64,000 nt of DNA from NCBI RefSeq assembly GCF_003711225.1, contig NZ_CP031030.1:4464001-4528000 (forward strand), given 5' to 3'. Below, one piece after another: positions 1 through 9,700 of this stretch. A program made the translations under genes and the position numbers. The stretch is from Runella sp. SP2. Its GTDB lineage: Bacteria; Bacteroidota; Bacteroidia; Cytophagales; Spirosomataceae. How positions within the stretch are numbered: position 1 is the stretch's first letter; each line of letters starts with the position of its first letter. Under the pieces are notes generated by a model, which saw only the letters and a list, made by a program, of their open reading frames with translations, did not search any database and had not been told where the DNA came from.

Positions 1-25
1 ATTTGTAATCTTTGATTTATAACTT

Positions 26-66
26 AAAGGGTTAGGGCTTTCCAAGTCCTAACCCTTTGTTTTTTT
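26..66 (+). terminator. Rho-independent terminator of a gene left of the window
   Basis: A 15-bp stem (26-40 with 44-58, including one G-U pair) has a 3-nt loop and is followed by a run of seven T at 60-66. It lies before the antiporter gene, so it should end a plus-strand transcript that begins outside the window. Confidence 0.8.
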
Positions 67-111
67 CAGAGGTTTAGTTATTATTGCTTGTTCTCCTAAC
101 CATCTTCTACC

Positions 112-1296
112 ATGACAACCGCGATTATCATCACCATTTGTCTCTTAATCTTAGCTGCTTATATATTTGATATTACCTCTTCAAAAACCAAAATACCATC
201 TGTTATTTTATTGCTCCTTATGGGTTGGGGAGTGCGCCAGCTTTCGATGTCAACGGGGCTTTTTATTCCAAATCTCACCCCTGTACTGCCAATTTTGGGA
301 ACTATTGGACTCATCCTTATTGTCTTAGAAGGCTCCCTGGAATTACAACTCAATGGTTCAAAACTTGGATCTGTCAAAGAATCGTTCATGGTGGCACTAC
401 TTCCTATGGTAGTTTTAGCCATCGGAGCGACTGCTGCTTTTGTCTATTGGGGGGGAACATCTTTTAAAGATACACTATTAAACGTACTTCCATTATGCGT
501 CATCAGTAGCGCCATTGCCATTCCGAGCGTCAAAAATTTACCAAATACCCAAAAAGAATTTGTCATTTATGAAAGCAGTCTTTCTGACATTTTGGGCGTG
601 GTATTTTTTAATTTTGTGGCCTTCAACGAAACCTTCGGCTTTAGCTCACTTACCCAATTTGTTGGTCAGTTGCTGGCTATTATTCTCATTTCATTTGTGG
701 CTACGGGCGCACTGTCGTACTTATTGAGTAAAATCGACCACCATATTAAGTTTGCGCCCATTATTCTGCTCATTATTTTGATTTATAATGTCTCAAAAGT
801 CTATCACCTTCCTGCCCTGATTTTTATTCTTATTTTTGGGTTGTTTCTGGGAAATTTAGACGAAATCAAGCGATTTGGCTGGATAGAGAAGCTTAAACCC
901 AACGTCCTTGACCGTGAAGTGGCGAAGTTCAAAGAAATTGTCATCGAAGCGACGTTCGTGATTCGGGTTTTATTCTTTTTATTGTTTGGTTACCTGATGG
1001 AAAGTGCCGAGATTTTTAACCCTAATACATTTGTGTGGGCAGTTGGTATTGTAGCGGGGATTTTTGTCGCCCGAGCTGCTGCCCTAAAAATATACGGCCT
1101 ACCCCTTTCGCCGTTGGTGTTCGTTGCGCCACGTGGTTTGATCACCATTCTTCTTTTTTTAAGCATCCCTGCCACGCAAATGATTCCTTTAATCAACAAA
1201 TCTCTGATTATTCAAATCATTATTCTCACTGCCCTCATCATGATGGCAGGCTTGATGTTCAACAAAAAAGGAGAGCAGGAAAAAGATACTCTTTAA
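112..1296 (+). CDS. Cation:proton antiporter (CPA1/NhaP-like)
   Basis: The 394-residue protein is almost entirely hydrophobic, with about 12 predicted membrane helices, and the overall pattern of a Na+/H+ exchanger domain. It should exchange Na+ or K+ for protons across the inner membrane. The acidic residue D159, in the segment SSLSDILGVV, sits where this superfamily has its ion-binding ND/DD pair. Length fits the compact bacterial members without a large cytoplasmic tail. It stands alone between the terminator at 26-66 and the higBA promoter; the palindrome at 1367-1399 could also end its transcript. Ion specificity cannot be read from the sequence. Confidence 0.85.
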   Translation: MTTAIIITICLLILAAYIFDITSSKTKIPSVILLLLMGWGVRQLSMSTGLFIPNLTPVLPILGTIGLILIVLEGSLELQLNGSKLGSVKESFMVALLPMVVLAIGATAAFVYWGGTSFKDTLLNVLPLCVISSAIAIPSVKNLPNTQKEFVIYESSLSDILGVVFFNFVAFNETFGFSSLTQFVGQLLAIILISFVATGALSYLLSKIDHHIKFAPIILLIILIYNVSKVYHLPALIFILIFGLFLGNLDEIKRFGWIEKLKPNVLDREVAKFKEIVIEATFVIRVLFFLLFGYLMESAEIFNPNTFVWAVGIVAGIFVARAAALKIYGLPLSPLVFVAPRGLITILLFLSIPATQMIPLINKSLIIQIIILTALIMMAGLMFNKKGEQEKDTL

Positions 1297-1314
1297 GTGT
1301 CGAGGGTTGAATGG

Positions 1315-1362
1315 AGAATGTCAAACGTGCTGAGGGTTGCTCACAACCCGAATTTTGGTTCT
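1315..1362. repeat. 48-bp direct repeat, left copy, flanking higBA
   Basis: This segment recurs at 2087-2134 in the same orientation with 46 of 48 identical bases (differences at 1331 and 1337). The two copies bracket the promoter and both genes of the toxin-antitoxin module, 772 bp apart. Part of the unit can form a small hairpin (GGGTTG with CAACCC, 1334-1349). Confidence 0.85.
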
Positions 1363-1366
1363 ACTC

Positions 1367-1406
1367 AGGGAAAGGTTGTCAAATTGACAACCTTTCCCTA
1401 TTTTTG
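1367..1406 (+). promoter_or_regulatory. higBA promoter with 33-bp perfect palindrome
   Basis: Positions 1367-1399 form a perfect inverted repeat: 16-bp arms around a single central A at 1383. It covers the promoter spacer between TTG (1376-1378) and TATTTTTG (1399-1406), a TTG-N20-TAnnTTTG match. This is the expected place for an autoregulatory operator bound by the HigA antitoxin. Transcription would start within a few bases of the higB ATG at 1414, so the mRNA may be nearly leaderless. The hairpin followed by TATTTTTG could also terminate the antiporter transcript. Confidence 0.75.
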
Positions 1407-1413
1407 TAACACT

Positions 1414-1731
1414 ATGAGAATCATTGCCAAACGTACTTTGAGGGATTTTTGGGAATTAAATCCTGACTCAGAAAATTCATTATTAGAATGGCATGATGTT
1501 GTTACAAGTATAGTATGGCACACTCCCAATGATGTAAAATCAACATTTGGGAATGCGAGTATCATTGATAAAAATCGCGTTATTTTCAATATCAAAGGCA
1601 ACGATTACCGACTTATTACTCATATCGATTACGTCTTTGGAATCGTATTCATACTGTGGGTAGGAACGCACGCAGCCTATGATAGAATTGATGCAAAAAA
1701 AATTGAATTTAAACGAAAGTCTCAACCATGA
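1414..1731 (+). CDS. higB: HigB-family mRNA interferase toxin
   Basis: A 105-residue protein of the RelE/HigB type, beginning MRIIAKRTLRDFWE, the usual N-terminus of this family, and containing the conserved run NDYRLITHIDY. Such toxins cut mRNA on the ribosome and are neutralised by the antitoxin encoded next. The ATG at 1414 is preferred over upstream starts because those would place the promoter and operator inside the gene. The toxin-first order and the ATGA overlap with the next gene (1728-1731) are typical of higBA. The gene looks intact. Confidence 0.9.
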   Translation: MRIIAKRTLRDFWELNPDSENSLLEWHDVVTSIVWHTPNDVKSTFGNASIIDKNRVIFNIKGNDYRLITHIDYVFGIVFILWVGTHAAYDRIDAKKIEFKRKSQP

Positions 1732-2084
1732 TAAAACCGATAAAGACAGAAGAGCAGTACGAGGAGGCACTTGAGCGTGTTTATCATTTACTTCAAACTG
1801 AGCCACAACCTCAAACCGAAAAAGGCGATGAATTGGAGTTATTGGTAACTCTTATTGAGTCGTATGAAGCTATATATTACCCTATGAGTGCTTCCGACCC
1901 CGTAGCCTATTTAAAAAATAAGATGGCTCAAAATGGACTCAAACAAATAGATCTGATTCCGTTTATTGGGGATAAAGCTATGGTTTCTAAGGTATTAAAT
2001 AAAAAAAGAGAATTAACTCTTTCAATGATTAAGCGTTTGAGTAAAGGACTAAATATCCCTGCTACTCGCTTAATTGGGCATTAA
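1728..2084 (+). CDS. higA: HigA-type antitoxin, XRE helix-turn-helix
   Basis: 118 residues. The N-terminal half is acidic (EEQYEEALERVYHLL) and the C-terminal half (about 62-116) is an XRE helix-turn-helix with the segments LKQIDLIPFIGDKAMVSKVL and LTLSMIKRLSKGLNIPA. It should bind and neutralise HigB and, with it, repress the promoter at 1367-1406. It overlaps higB by 4 bp, implying translational coupling. The acidic N-terminal extension before the DNA-binding domain is common in this HigA subgroup. Confidence 0.9.
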   Translation: MIKPIKTEEQYEEALERVYHLLQTEPQPQTEKGDELELLVTLIESYEAIYYPMSASDPVAYLKNKMAQNGLKQIDLIPFIGDKAMVSKVLNKKRELTLSMIKRLSKGLNIPATRLIGH

Positions 2085-2086
2085 AA

Positions 2087-2134
2087 AGAATGTCAAACGT
2101 GCAGAGGGCTGCTCACAACCCGAATTTTGGTTCT
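2087..2134. repeat. 48-bp direct repeat, right copy, flanking higBA
   Basis: Matches 1315-1362 at 46 of 48 positions and begins three bases after the higA stop codon. With the left copy it frames the module as a 772-bp unit. Confidence 0.85.
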
Positions 2135-2150
2135 GCATTTTGGGATTATA

Positions 2151-2214
2151 CGTCGGGGTGTAAGCACCCCGACGCACACAACACACGCAATACAGTCGGG
2201 TTTTGAGAAACCCG
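2151..2214. terminator. Two hairpins between convergent genes
   Basis: The first hairpin is a perfect 10-bp G/C-rich stem (2151-2160 with 2165-2174, loop TAAG). The second has a 7-bp stem (2197-2203 with 2208-2214, loop TGAG). Neither is followed by a clean T-run, but the position between the ends of higA and the minus-strand gene at 2225 suits transcript ends on both strands. Confidence 0.5.
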
Positions 2215-2224
2215 TCCTCACGTT

Positions 2225-3163
2225 CTAAACGCTTGCACCTACGCGCTCCAAAAGTTTCTTAGTGGCTTTGATTCCGTCGTATTCTGACGTTACATTTCCT
2301 TCGTATTCGATACCCACAATGCCACGGAAACCTGCGTCTTTCACAATTTTGAGAAGTTTGGCGTAATCCATTTTCGCTTCGTTGCCATTGGCATCAAAAT
2401 CATTGGTTTTGGCACTTACCCCTTTGGCAAATGGCATCAATTCTTTTACCCCCAAATAACGGTCGTATTCTTCAGTGCAGCTTCCACCCCACTCGCCACC
2501 TGTACTACGCTTAATGCAGAAGTTACCAAAATCAGGAAGAGTCCCTACGTTTTTCATGTTTACTTGCTTCATTACTCCCGACAACCACTTACCATCGGAT
2601 GAAAAACCTCCGTGGTTTTCTACGATTACGTTGATGCCCACAGGAGCAGCAAATTCGCCCAATTTACCCAATCCGTCAACCGCAGCTTTGGCTACCTCCT
2701 CCGCCGTACCACGGCCAAACGAGTTTACCCGAATGGTCTTACAACCCAAGTATTTGGCACATTCTACCCATTTTTTATGGTTGTCAACGGCCTTATTGCG
2801 GGTTGCATCATCCGTTTCGGCTAAGCCGCCCTCGCCATCAATCATAATGAGGTGGTTTTTGATGTCGTTGTCTTTACAACGCATCAAAAGCTCATTCAAG
2901 TAAGCCGTATCTTTGGCTTTGTCTTTAAACATCTGATTGACGTACTCCACAATTCCAATTCCGAACTCCTTGCGAGCCACGACTGGAAAGTCTAAGTTGG
3001 TCAGTTTTTTTTCGTTGAAAATGGTTTTGTGCAACGACCACTCGGCCAATGAAATCTCAAACCATAGTTTTTTCTGGGGCTCAAAGGCCAACACTTCAGG
3101 AGCAAGCGCTGCAGCCCCTGCCACAGCCCCTAGTTGCTTGATAAACGAGCGACGATTGTTCAT
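2225..3163 (-). CDS. Secreted sugar-phosphate isomerase/epimerase-like TIM barrel
   Basis: 312 residues of the xylose-isomerase-like TIM-barrel (AP endonuclease 2) family. The N-terminus [20 protein letters not shown] is a twin-arginine signal ending near VLAF, so the folded enzyme is probably exported. Barrel features include [13 protein letters not shown], the acidic/His motif VENHGGFSS (likely metal ligands) and the terminal VGIEYEG strand. Bacteroidota have many such periplasmic proteins next to sugar-use genes; the substrate is not predictable here. It lies downstream of the S9 peptidase on the same strand, separated by a hairpin at 3201-3242. Confidence 0.8.
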   Translation of the reverse strand: MNNRRSFIKQLGAVAGAAALAPEVLAFEPQKKLWFEISLAEWSLHKTIFNEKKLTNLDFPVVARKEFGIGIVEYVNQMFKDKAKDTAYLNELLMRCKDNDIKNHLIMIDGEGGLAETDDATRNKAVDNHKKWVECAKYLGCKTIRVNSFGRGTAEEVAKAAVDGLGKLGEFAAPVGINVIVENHGGFSSDGKWLSGVMKQVNMKNVGTLPDFGNFCIKRSTGGEWGGSCTEEYDRYLGVKELMPFAKGVSAKTNDFDANGNEAKMDYAKLLKIVKDAGFRGIVGIEYEGNVTSEYDGIKATKKLLERVGASV

Positions 3164-3200
3164 TTAATTGGTTTAAAAGGGTTTGTACTAATTTATACGT

Positions 3201-3242
3201 ACCCATTGAAGTTGACACCAAAATCATCACACTTCAATGGGT
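3201..3242. terminator. Hairpin between S9 peptidase and isomerase genes
   Basis: A perfect 12-bp inverted repeat (3201-3212 with 3231-3242) with an 18-nt loop. On the plus strand it is followed by TTTTTATTTT at 3243; on the minus strand, where the peptidase ends at 3282, there is no strong T-run. It may end peptidase transcription or block antisense reads. Confidence 0.45.
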
Positions 3243-3281
3243 TTTTATTTTACTCTTCAAAAGGCAATCGTGGAAGTATTT

Positions 3282-5501
3282 TTACTTCTTCCCAACGTAC
3301 CGCTCAAAAAACTCATAAATCCGCAACATACGGTCGATACGCTGACGAGGATTTCCACTGCGGCTCAATTCGTGCGTTCCGCCTGGCATACGTACGTACT
3401 CCACCTCTTTCCCCATGATTTTCAACGACTTGTACATCATTTCACTTTGAATCACGCCCGTGCGTAAGTCGTTTTCACCGTGTTTAATCAGAAATGGGGT
3501 TTTGATTTTATCCACAAACGTATAAGGTGAATTCGCATCCATCGAAGCCTTCGTTTCAGCTTCCCACGGATAACCTCCGAAATAATTAGGCACCAAACGC
3601 CACGCGTTTCCTTCGCCCATAAAAGTCGTCAAATCATACACACCGCGCTGGGCAAAAGCCGCCTTAAAACGGTGGTCGTGTGCAATAATCCACGCCGTCA
3701 AATAACCCGCATACGACCCGCCCGTAATCACCTGACGCGCCGTGTCGGCCCATGATTCTTTGGCCGCTTCCGAACAAGCACGCAATACGTCTTCCGCAGG
3801 GCCTGTTCCCCAATCACGGTAGTTGGCTCGCATAAACTCTACGCCGTAGCCTCCCGAACCGCGTGGATTGGCATAAACAACCCCGTAACCTTGGGCGCAG
3901 AAATACTGGAACTCATGCCACATAGAGCCTTCGCCTGGCCCCCACATGGCGGTTGGGCCACCGTGCATATTCAGCAATAACGGATATTTTTTACCCGCTT
4001 CCACCACCGTTGGCTTCATGATCCAGTACTCCACGGTCTGGCCTTTTGAGTTCGTAAACGTGTGTTTGGTAGGAATACTCAACGCTTTTTTGGCTACCCA
4101 ATCGTTGTGCGACGACAACTTCTGCGCATTTTTCATCAACACATCGGCCCGATACAACTCCGATGGGTTTGAGATTTCGGTTTTGGCAAAAACTACTTGA
4201 TTGGGCTGTACGTCAAAATCGGTTACTCCTGTGTCATAGTCAGAAAGTTGCTCTACTTTTTCTACTGTAGGCACTGCACGGTACAACGGCGCGCCTCCGT
4301 TTGACGAAGCGGTAAAGTAAACATACTCGACTTTGCCTACTTCTTTTTTATTTTTGGGGAATGTCAATGTCACCCATTTCAAATTGCCTGGCGAACGGTC
4401 GAAGGGATTAATATTATAGGTAGCGCCCGCATTTTTTAAGTTCAAAAAGCCTAAATGAAATTGGTCAAGCGTACCTGATTTTATGGCTGCTTGCGACGTT
4501 GTAAACGCCAACCACTGTCCATCGGGCGAAGGCGTAGGCTGCCCAAAACTACGTGCTTTGTCGGCCAAAACCGTACGCACCCCAATTCCATCGGCGTTCA
4601 TTACACAGATACGGCTAGCCAAGTCACGGTCGGGATGAACAAGACTATCGGCGCGTGTTGAAAACCAAATTTGCTTTCCATCGCCCGACCAAGCCCCTGA
4701 ACCATAAGAATAAAACCCTTTGGTCAAAGGCTGTGGCTTAGCTCCTTCTTTTACGTCAATCACCAACAAATGCGAAAAGCTCAATTCCTGCCCCGCCGAG
4801 GCTTCGCCTTGGAAATTGAGACGGTTGATTACTTTCGCTTTTTTATCCTCCACATCTTTGTCAAGATAGGCCCTGATTTCCTCAATCGTCCCGTCAGGGT
4901 TAGGTTTGGCGGTGTTTTTTTTGAGTTGTTCATTTTTCAAAAAACCTGCTTTTTCCAAACTCCATGCAGGCCCACCTTTTGATGGGTTCAAAATCGAATC
5001 CGTCATCAAAGTCGCAAAGCTTACCGAGGTCGAGAATAAAATTTTAGAACCGTCGGGCGAAAACTGCGGCCCACCTGCGCCGTGCTTGTAGTCAGTCAAC
5101 TGCCACGCTTCCCCTCCATCCAAAGGCATCACAAAAATTTGAGACTTTCCTTTCACGCTGCGGGAAAAAGCAATGCTTTTGCCATCGGGGCTCCAAACGG
5201 GACCAACGGCACTTTCGCTGCCACGCGTGAGGGCACGAGGGGCTGTTTTCCCATCTGCATCCGCCAGCCAAATGTGCAATTTGTAGTCATAATCGCTGCC
5301 ATCGGCGTTGGGTTCAATGGTATTTACGTTGTAAACGATACGTTTTCCATCGGGCGAAATCGCGACGTTGCCCAGTTGTTTGATGCGAGTGAGGTCAGAC
5401 GCGACCACTTTTTCTTTGGTTTGGGCTATGCTCCCAAACGATAAACTTATGAAAACAGCGCAATGCAGAAAGGCGCTTGTTAGGTTAGTAAAAAAACGCA
5501 T
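3282..5501 (-). CDS. S9 family prolyl oligopeptidase-type peptidase, secreted
   Basis: 739 residues: signal peptide (1-26, cut near SIAQ), beta-propeller built from TolB/WD40-like repeats (SPDGKRIVYN, WSPDGKSIAFS, FSPDGSKILFS; about 45-450), then an alpha/beta-hydrolase peptidase domain (about 470-739). The catalytic triad is visible: S596 in GGSYAG, D678 in GENDLRTG and H710 in GGTHELSR. Family members cleave short peptides from the acyl- or dipeptidyl end in the periplasm. It is divergent from the amidase gene at 5631 and seems to be a single transcription unit. Confidence 0.9.
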   Translation of the reverse strand: MRFFTNLTSAFLHCAVFISLSFGSIAQTKEKVVASDLTRIKQLGNVAISPDGKRIVYNVNTIEPNADGSDYDYKLHIWLADADGKTAPRALTRGSESAVGPVWSPDGKSIAFSRSVKGKSQIFVMPLDGGEAWQLTDYKHGAGGPQFSPDGSKILFSTSVSFATLMTDSILNPSKGGPAWSLEKAGFLKNEQLKKNTAKPNPDGTIEEIRAYLDKDVEDKKAKVINRLNFQGEASAGQELSFSHLLVIDVKEGAKPQPLTKGFYSYGSGAWSGDGKQIWFSTRADSLVHPDRDLASRICVMNADGIGVRTVLADKARSFGQPTPSPDGQWLAFTTSQAAIKSGTLDQFHLGFLNLKNAGATYNINPFDRSPGNLKWVTLTFPKNKKEVGKVEYVYFTASSNGGAPLYRAVPTVEKVEQLSDYDTGVTDFDVQPNQVVFAKTEISNPSELYRADVLMKNAQKLSSHNDWVAKKALSIPTKHTFTNSKGQTVEYWIMKPTVVEAGKKYPLLLNMHGGPTAMWGPGEGSMWHEFQYFCAQGYGVVYANPRGSGGYGVEFMRANYRDWGTGPAEDVLRACSEAAKESWADTARQVITGGSYAGYLTAWIIAHDHRFKAAFAQRGVYDLTTFMGEGNAWRLVPNYFGGYPWEAETKASMDANSPYTFVDKIKTPFLIKHGENDLRTGVIQSEMMYKSLKIMGKEVEYVRMPGGTHELSRSGNPRQRIDRMLRIYEFFERYVGKK

Positions 5502-5580
5502 AATGAAGAGTTTGTTGATTTTTGTCCGAAAGTACAGACTTTTGAAGACTTATAAAAAATTGACAAAAATCCGTTTCAGG

Positions 5581-5610
5581 TTGTAGATACCTTGCTACCC
5601 GTTATTTTTG
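5581..5610 (+). promoter_or_regulatory. Promoter of the carbamoylputrescine amidase gene
   Basis: TTG at 5581-5583, a 19-bp spacer and TATTTTTG at 5603-5610 match the TTG-N19-TAnnTTTG promoter of Bacteroidota. It predicts a leader of about 14 nt before the ATG at 5631. Confidence 0.7.
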
Positions 5611-5630
5611 CGGTCTAAAATCATTTTCAG

Positions 5631-6500
5631 ATGCGAAACGTAAAAGTAGGTTTGGTGCAAATGAGCTGTACCGCCGATGTCAACGATAATTTAGCAAAAG
5701 CCATCGCCAAAACCCGCGAGGCCGCTGCGCAAGGTGCTCAAATTGTTTGCCTTCAAGAGTTATTTAAGTCGCTCTATTTCTGTGACGTAGAAGACCACGC
5801 CAATTTTAGCCTCGGCGAAGCCATCCCAGGACCTACCACCGACGTTCTTAGCGATTTAGCCAAAGAGCTCGGTATTGTCATTATCGCTTCCTTATTTGAA
5901 AAACGCGCCCCAGGCTTGTACCACAACACCACGGCCGTTTTGGATGCCGACGGAAGTTACTTGGGAAAATACCGCAAAATGCACATTCCCGACGACCCAG
6001 GCTACTACGAGAAGTTCTATTTTACCCCAGGGGATTTGGGCTACAAAGTGTTTCAAACCAAATTTGGGAAATTGGGCGTGCTTATTTGTTGGGACCAATG
6101 GTACCCCGAAGCAGCCCGTATCACGAGTTTGATGGGGGCGGAAATTTTGTTTTACCCAACGGCCATTGGCTGGGATGTCAACGAACAAGACCCTGCCATT
6201 AGCCAAGAACAATACAACGCTTGGCAGACCATTCAACGCAGCCACTCCGTTGCGAACGGCGTGTATGTAGTGTCGGTTAATCGCGTAGGGCGCGAAGCTG
6301 ATCAGCAATTTTGGGGAGGTTCGTTTGTTTCCAATCCTTTCGGAAGTCTGATGTATTTGGCTTCTCACGACCAAGAAGAAACGAAAGTAATTGAACTCGA
6401 TTTGGACAAAACGGAGTATTATCGCACTACGTGGCCTTACCTCCGCGACCGCCGCATCGACAGCTACCAGCCAATCACGAAGCGCTTGATTGACGAGTAA
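5631..6500 (+). CDS. aguB: N-carbamoylputrescine amidase
   Basis: 289 residues of the nitrilase/carbon-nitrogen hydrolase superfamily. The catalytic triad is E43 (QELFKSLYF), K116 (YRKMHIPDDPGYYEKFYF) and C153 (LICWDQWYPEA). The context YFTPGD and CWDQWYPEAAR is that of the AguB branch, which hydrolyses N-carbamoylputrescine to putrescine, CO2 and ammonia in the agmatine route to polyamines. The protein is full length and cytoplasmic. The partner agmatine deiminase (aguA) is not in the window. Confidence 0.92.
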   Translation: MRNVKVGLVQMSCTADVNDNLAKAIAKTREAAAQGAQIVCLQELFKSLYFCDVEDHANFSLGEAIPGPTTDVLSDLAKELGIVIIASLFEKRAPGLYHNTTAVLDADGSYLGKYRKMHIPDDPGYYEKFYFTPGDLGYKVFQTKFGKLGVLICWDQWYPEAARITSLMGAEILFYPTAIGWDVNEQDPAISQEQYNAWQTIQRSHSVANGVYVVSVNRVGREADQQFWGGSFVSNPFGSLMYLASHDQEETKVIELDLDKTEYYRTTWPYLRDRRIDSYQPITKRLIDE

Positions 6501-6514
6501 TCAGTACATTATTT

Positions 6515-6554
6515 AGCATAGGCAGTTTTCAGGAACTGCCTATGCTCCCTTTTT
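6515..6554 (+). terminator. Terminator after aguB
   Basis: A perfect 13-bp stem (6515-6527 with 6534-6546), a 6-nt loop, then CCCTTTTT at 6547-6554. Confidence 0.75.
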
Positions 6555-6608
6555 CTCAAAACTCACTCCTTCCTAGATTTCGGCATCTACTTCGCCTTTC
6601 CCTTCTAA
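6545..6608 (-). pseudogene. Scar containing 3' tails of the Uma2 and serine hydrolase genes
   Basis: Positions 6545-6565 are identical to 14232-14252, the last codons of the Uma2 gene. Positions 6568-6608 match 14868-14908, the last codons of the serine hydrolase gene, at 37 of 41 bases. Read on the minus strand it still spells LEGKGEVDAEI, a stop, and EGVSFEKKG. At 14.2-14.9 kb the two tails are about 600 bp apart, with the Uma2 body between; here they are fused. The two copies bracket the LRR gene pair. It is a decayed remnant, not a gene. Confidence 0.65.
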
Positions 6609-6665
6609 TTCGTAAAACAAATCCTGATTTTCACAAAACAAACGCTTGGATTCATAAAATAGAGC
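6609..6665. repeat. Degenerate short tandem repeat of about 22 bp
   Basis: Three imperfect units, each with a core of the form TCRYAAAAYA followed by an A/C-rich tail, begin near 6610, 6630 and 6651. On the minus strand they encode the similar phrases LFYES, LFCEN and LFYEL before the serine-hydrolase-like tail. This could be dispersed repeat material; no function is evident. Confidence 0.35.
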
Positions 6666-6716
6666 TTCTTAATCTCCCGAAGTTTATTTACATTGAGAGG
6701 TATAATCCTAAGCCTC

Positions 6717-9700
6717 ATGAAGCCGTTTCTTACTAGCTCTATTTACTATACACTGGTGAGTATTTTATTTATTACCTATCTCTCACCAAAGGTATTTTCC
6801 CAAAATATTCCCGACCCCAACTTTGCCGCAGCCATCCGAGCCGCCTGCCCTACTTGCATTGATGGAGCTAATAATTTATTGCCTCCTGCAAAGACCCTAA
6901 CAAGCCTTGACGTATCAAATAAAAATATTTCTAACTTAACAGGGATTGGAGGGTTTACGGCATTAACTCAAATTAATTGTATGCAAAATCAATTAACGAG
7001 TTTACCTACCTTGCCCAATACTTTATTGGATTTGCAGTGCAATAATAATCTTTTGACAACTTTACCTTCTTTGCCTGCAAATTTAAATCGTTTAATTTGT
7101 ACTGATAATCAACTTACAAGTCTCCCTTCATTACCAAGTAACCTCATAATTTTAAATTGTGACAATAATCAATTAACCAGTTTACCTTCTTTACCAAATG
7201 GATTACTAGATGTGTGGTGTCACCATAACCGGTTAATAAATTTACCAACTCTACCATCTAATATAATTTCATTGATTTGTGAAAATAACCAACTTACTAT
7301 ATTACCTGAGCTACCTAGCAAATTAACGACCCTAATCTGTTCAAATAATAATTTAACAGTGTTACCTACTCTTCCAAGTGGGCTAACAAGATTATTTTGT
7401 TCTTTTAATAAACTGACTTCGTTACCAAGTTTACCGCCAAATTTACCTGATTTATACTGTAATTCTAATCAACTTACAGTTCTGCCAACCTTGCCAAGTA
7501 GCCTGACTTTACTGTATTGCACTGACAATCAAATTGCTAGTTTACCTACTTTACCATTATCCCTAGCAAAACTGCACATTGATGCGAATAAGATTAAGTG
7601 CTTGCCAAATTTGGTGGCTGGTTTACAAGTGTACGATAGTAATACACCTATCCCCACTCCCCCTGTTTGTGGTACACCAACTTGCCCTGCCCCAGTAGCC
7701 ACGGGAGCGGATATTTGCCTTGGCACTTCTGTGACTCTAACGGCAACTGGATGTAGTGGTAATGGAGCAGTATTGAAATGGTATAAATCAGCTAATGACT
7801 CGCTTGCAGTGATACCAGTCTCGCCCAATACAACCACTAACTACTACGCCAAATGTGAAATAACAACAAATGGCGTAACGTGTATATCGCCAGCCAGTAA
7901 TAGTGTTGCAGTGACTGTTATCTATCCTCCTGCTCCTCCTGTTACTACTGTGGGGTCTATTTCAACAGTATGTGTTACGAATTCAGTGACACTGAGCGCA
8001 ACAGGTTGCACGGGAGCAGGTAATACCATTAGATGGTTTATGACAGGCACTAACATGTCTGTCACAATGCCTTTTACCCCTACTGTATCTGTTAGTAGCT
8101 ATTATGCTAAGTGCGAAAAAACGGTTAACGGAACTTCGTGTCTTTCGGGTGAAAGTAATGCTATAGGAGTGCTTTACACACCAGTACCCATAGCTACTGG
8201 CGCCACTACTTGCAGTGCTACGCCAATCACGCTCTCAGCCACAGGATGTAGTGGTAATGGAGCCGTTTTAAAATGGTTTAGAGCTACGGATAACGTTCTT
8301 GTCTCTATGCCTGTTGCTCCTTCAATAACCACTAATTACTACGCAAAATGTGAAATTACTTCCAATGGCACTGTCTGTACTTCGGGTGAAAGTAATGCTA
8401 TAGGAGTGCTTTACACACCAGTACCCATAGCTACTGGCGCCACTACTTGCAGTGCTACGCCAATTACGCTCTCAGCCACAGGATGTAGTGGTAATGGAGC
8501 CGTTTTAAAATGGTTTAGAGCTACGGATAACGTTCTTGTCTCTATGCCTGTTGCTCCTTCAATAACCACTAATTACTACGCAAAATGTGAAATTACTTCC
8601 AATGGCACTGTCTGTACTTCTGCTGCGAGTAATGTCGTTACAGTTACTATTGGTCTTGCGCCTGCTACTCCTGTAGCCTCTGGAGCGCGAATATGCCCTG
8701 GGAGTTCCGTAACACTCACCGCCACGGGATGCAATGGTACTGGTTTTTCTCTTAAATGGTATCTTGGAGGAAGTCAAGTAACTATGCCCGTAGCTCCCGC
8801 AGTTACCACCGGCGGCTATTATGCTAAATGTGAACTAAATATGAATGGCGTTACTTGCGTTTCTTCTGCAAGTAACGGTGTTACGATTACCGTGGCAAAT
8901 CCACCAGAACCCACTATAGATAACTCAACAATCACTATTTGTACTGGCAATTCGGTGACTTTAACGGCTACATGCGCCAGTGTAGATTATACGATAAAAT
9001 GGTTCAAAGATCCTAATGAATCCGTTACTATGCCTGTTACACAAGGGGCAAACTATTACGCCAAATGTGCCATGACGACCAACAACGTTACTTGCCTCTC
9101 AGGGTCAAGTAATAGTAAAAGAGTAATTGTAATGTCTCCTGTAGCTCCAATGGTAACCTCTGGGGAAACAATATGTCCAGGAGGCTCAGTATCATTGTAC
9201 TCTTCGGGTTGTAGCACATATATCGGTTTAGATGTAACAAGCAGCCTCTTGAAATGGTTTAAAACCGCCGATAATACCCCCGTTACCATGCCCGTTTCAC
9301 CAACCATAACTACGGATTACTATGCCAAATGTGAAGTAGTATCTAACGGTACTACCTGTAGTTCGCCTGCGAGCAGTAGTGCCTCAGTAACAATCGCGCC
9401 ACTTCCTACTCCCGTAGCCACAGGAGCTACGATTATTTTAGGACAATCAGTAACACTAACGGCAACAGGCTGTACAGGGGCAAGCTATACCTTGAAGTGG
9501 TTTGTAGCCTCTACCAATTCTGCCGTTACCATGCCTGTTTCTCCAACTTCCAATACCGATTATTACGCAAAATGTGAATTTACTGGTACAAATGGAATTT
9601 CGTGTTTGTCTTCCGCCAGTAACAACGTAACTATAACTACTGAAGAAGACCCTAATCCCAATGCCCGATCTGCCATAGACATTCTCACTACTTTGTACTA

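Noticed and set aside
6542-6736. Open frame of 64 codons on the plus strand before the giant LRR gene
   Set aside because: It overlaps the aguB terminator and the tail scar, and runs past the LRR start in another frame.
7678-9640. Regular repeats of about 80 codons that might be read as a CRISPR-like or satellite array
   Set aside because: They are in frame within one long gene and encode Ig-like protein repeats; the units vary and have no spacer structure.
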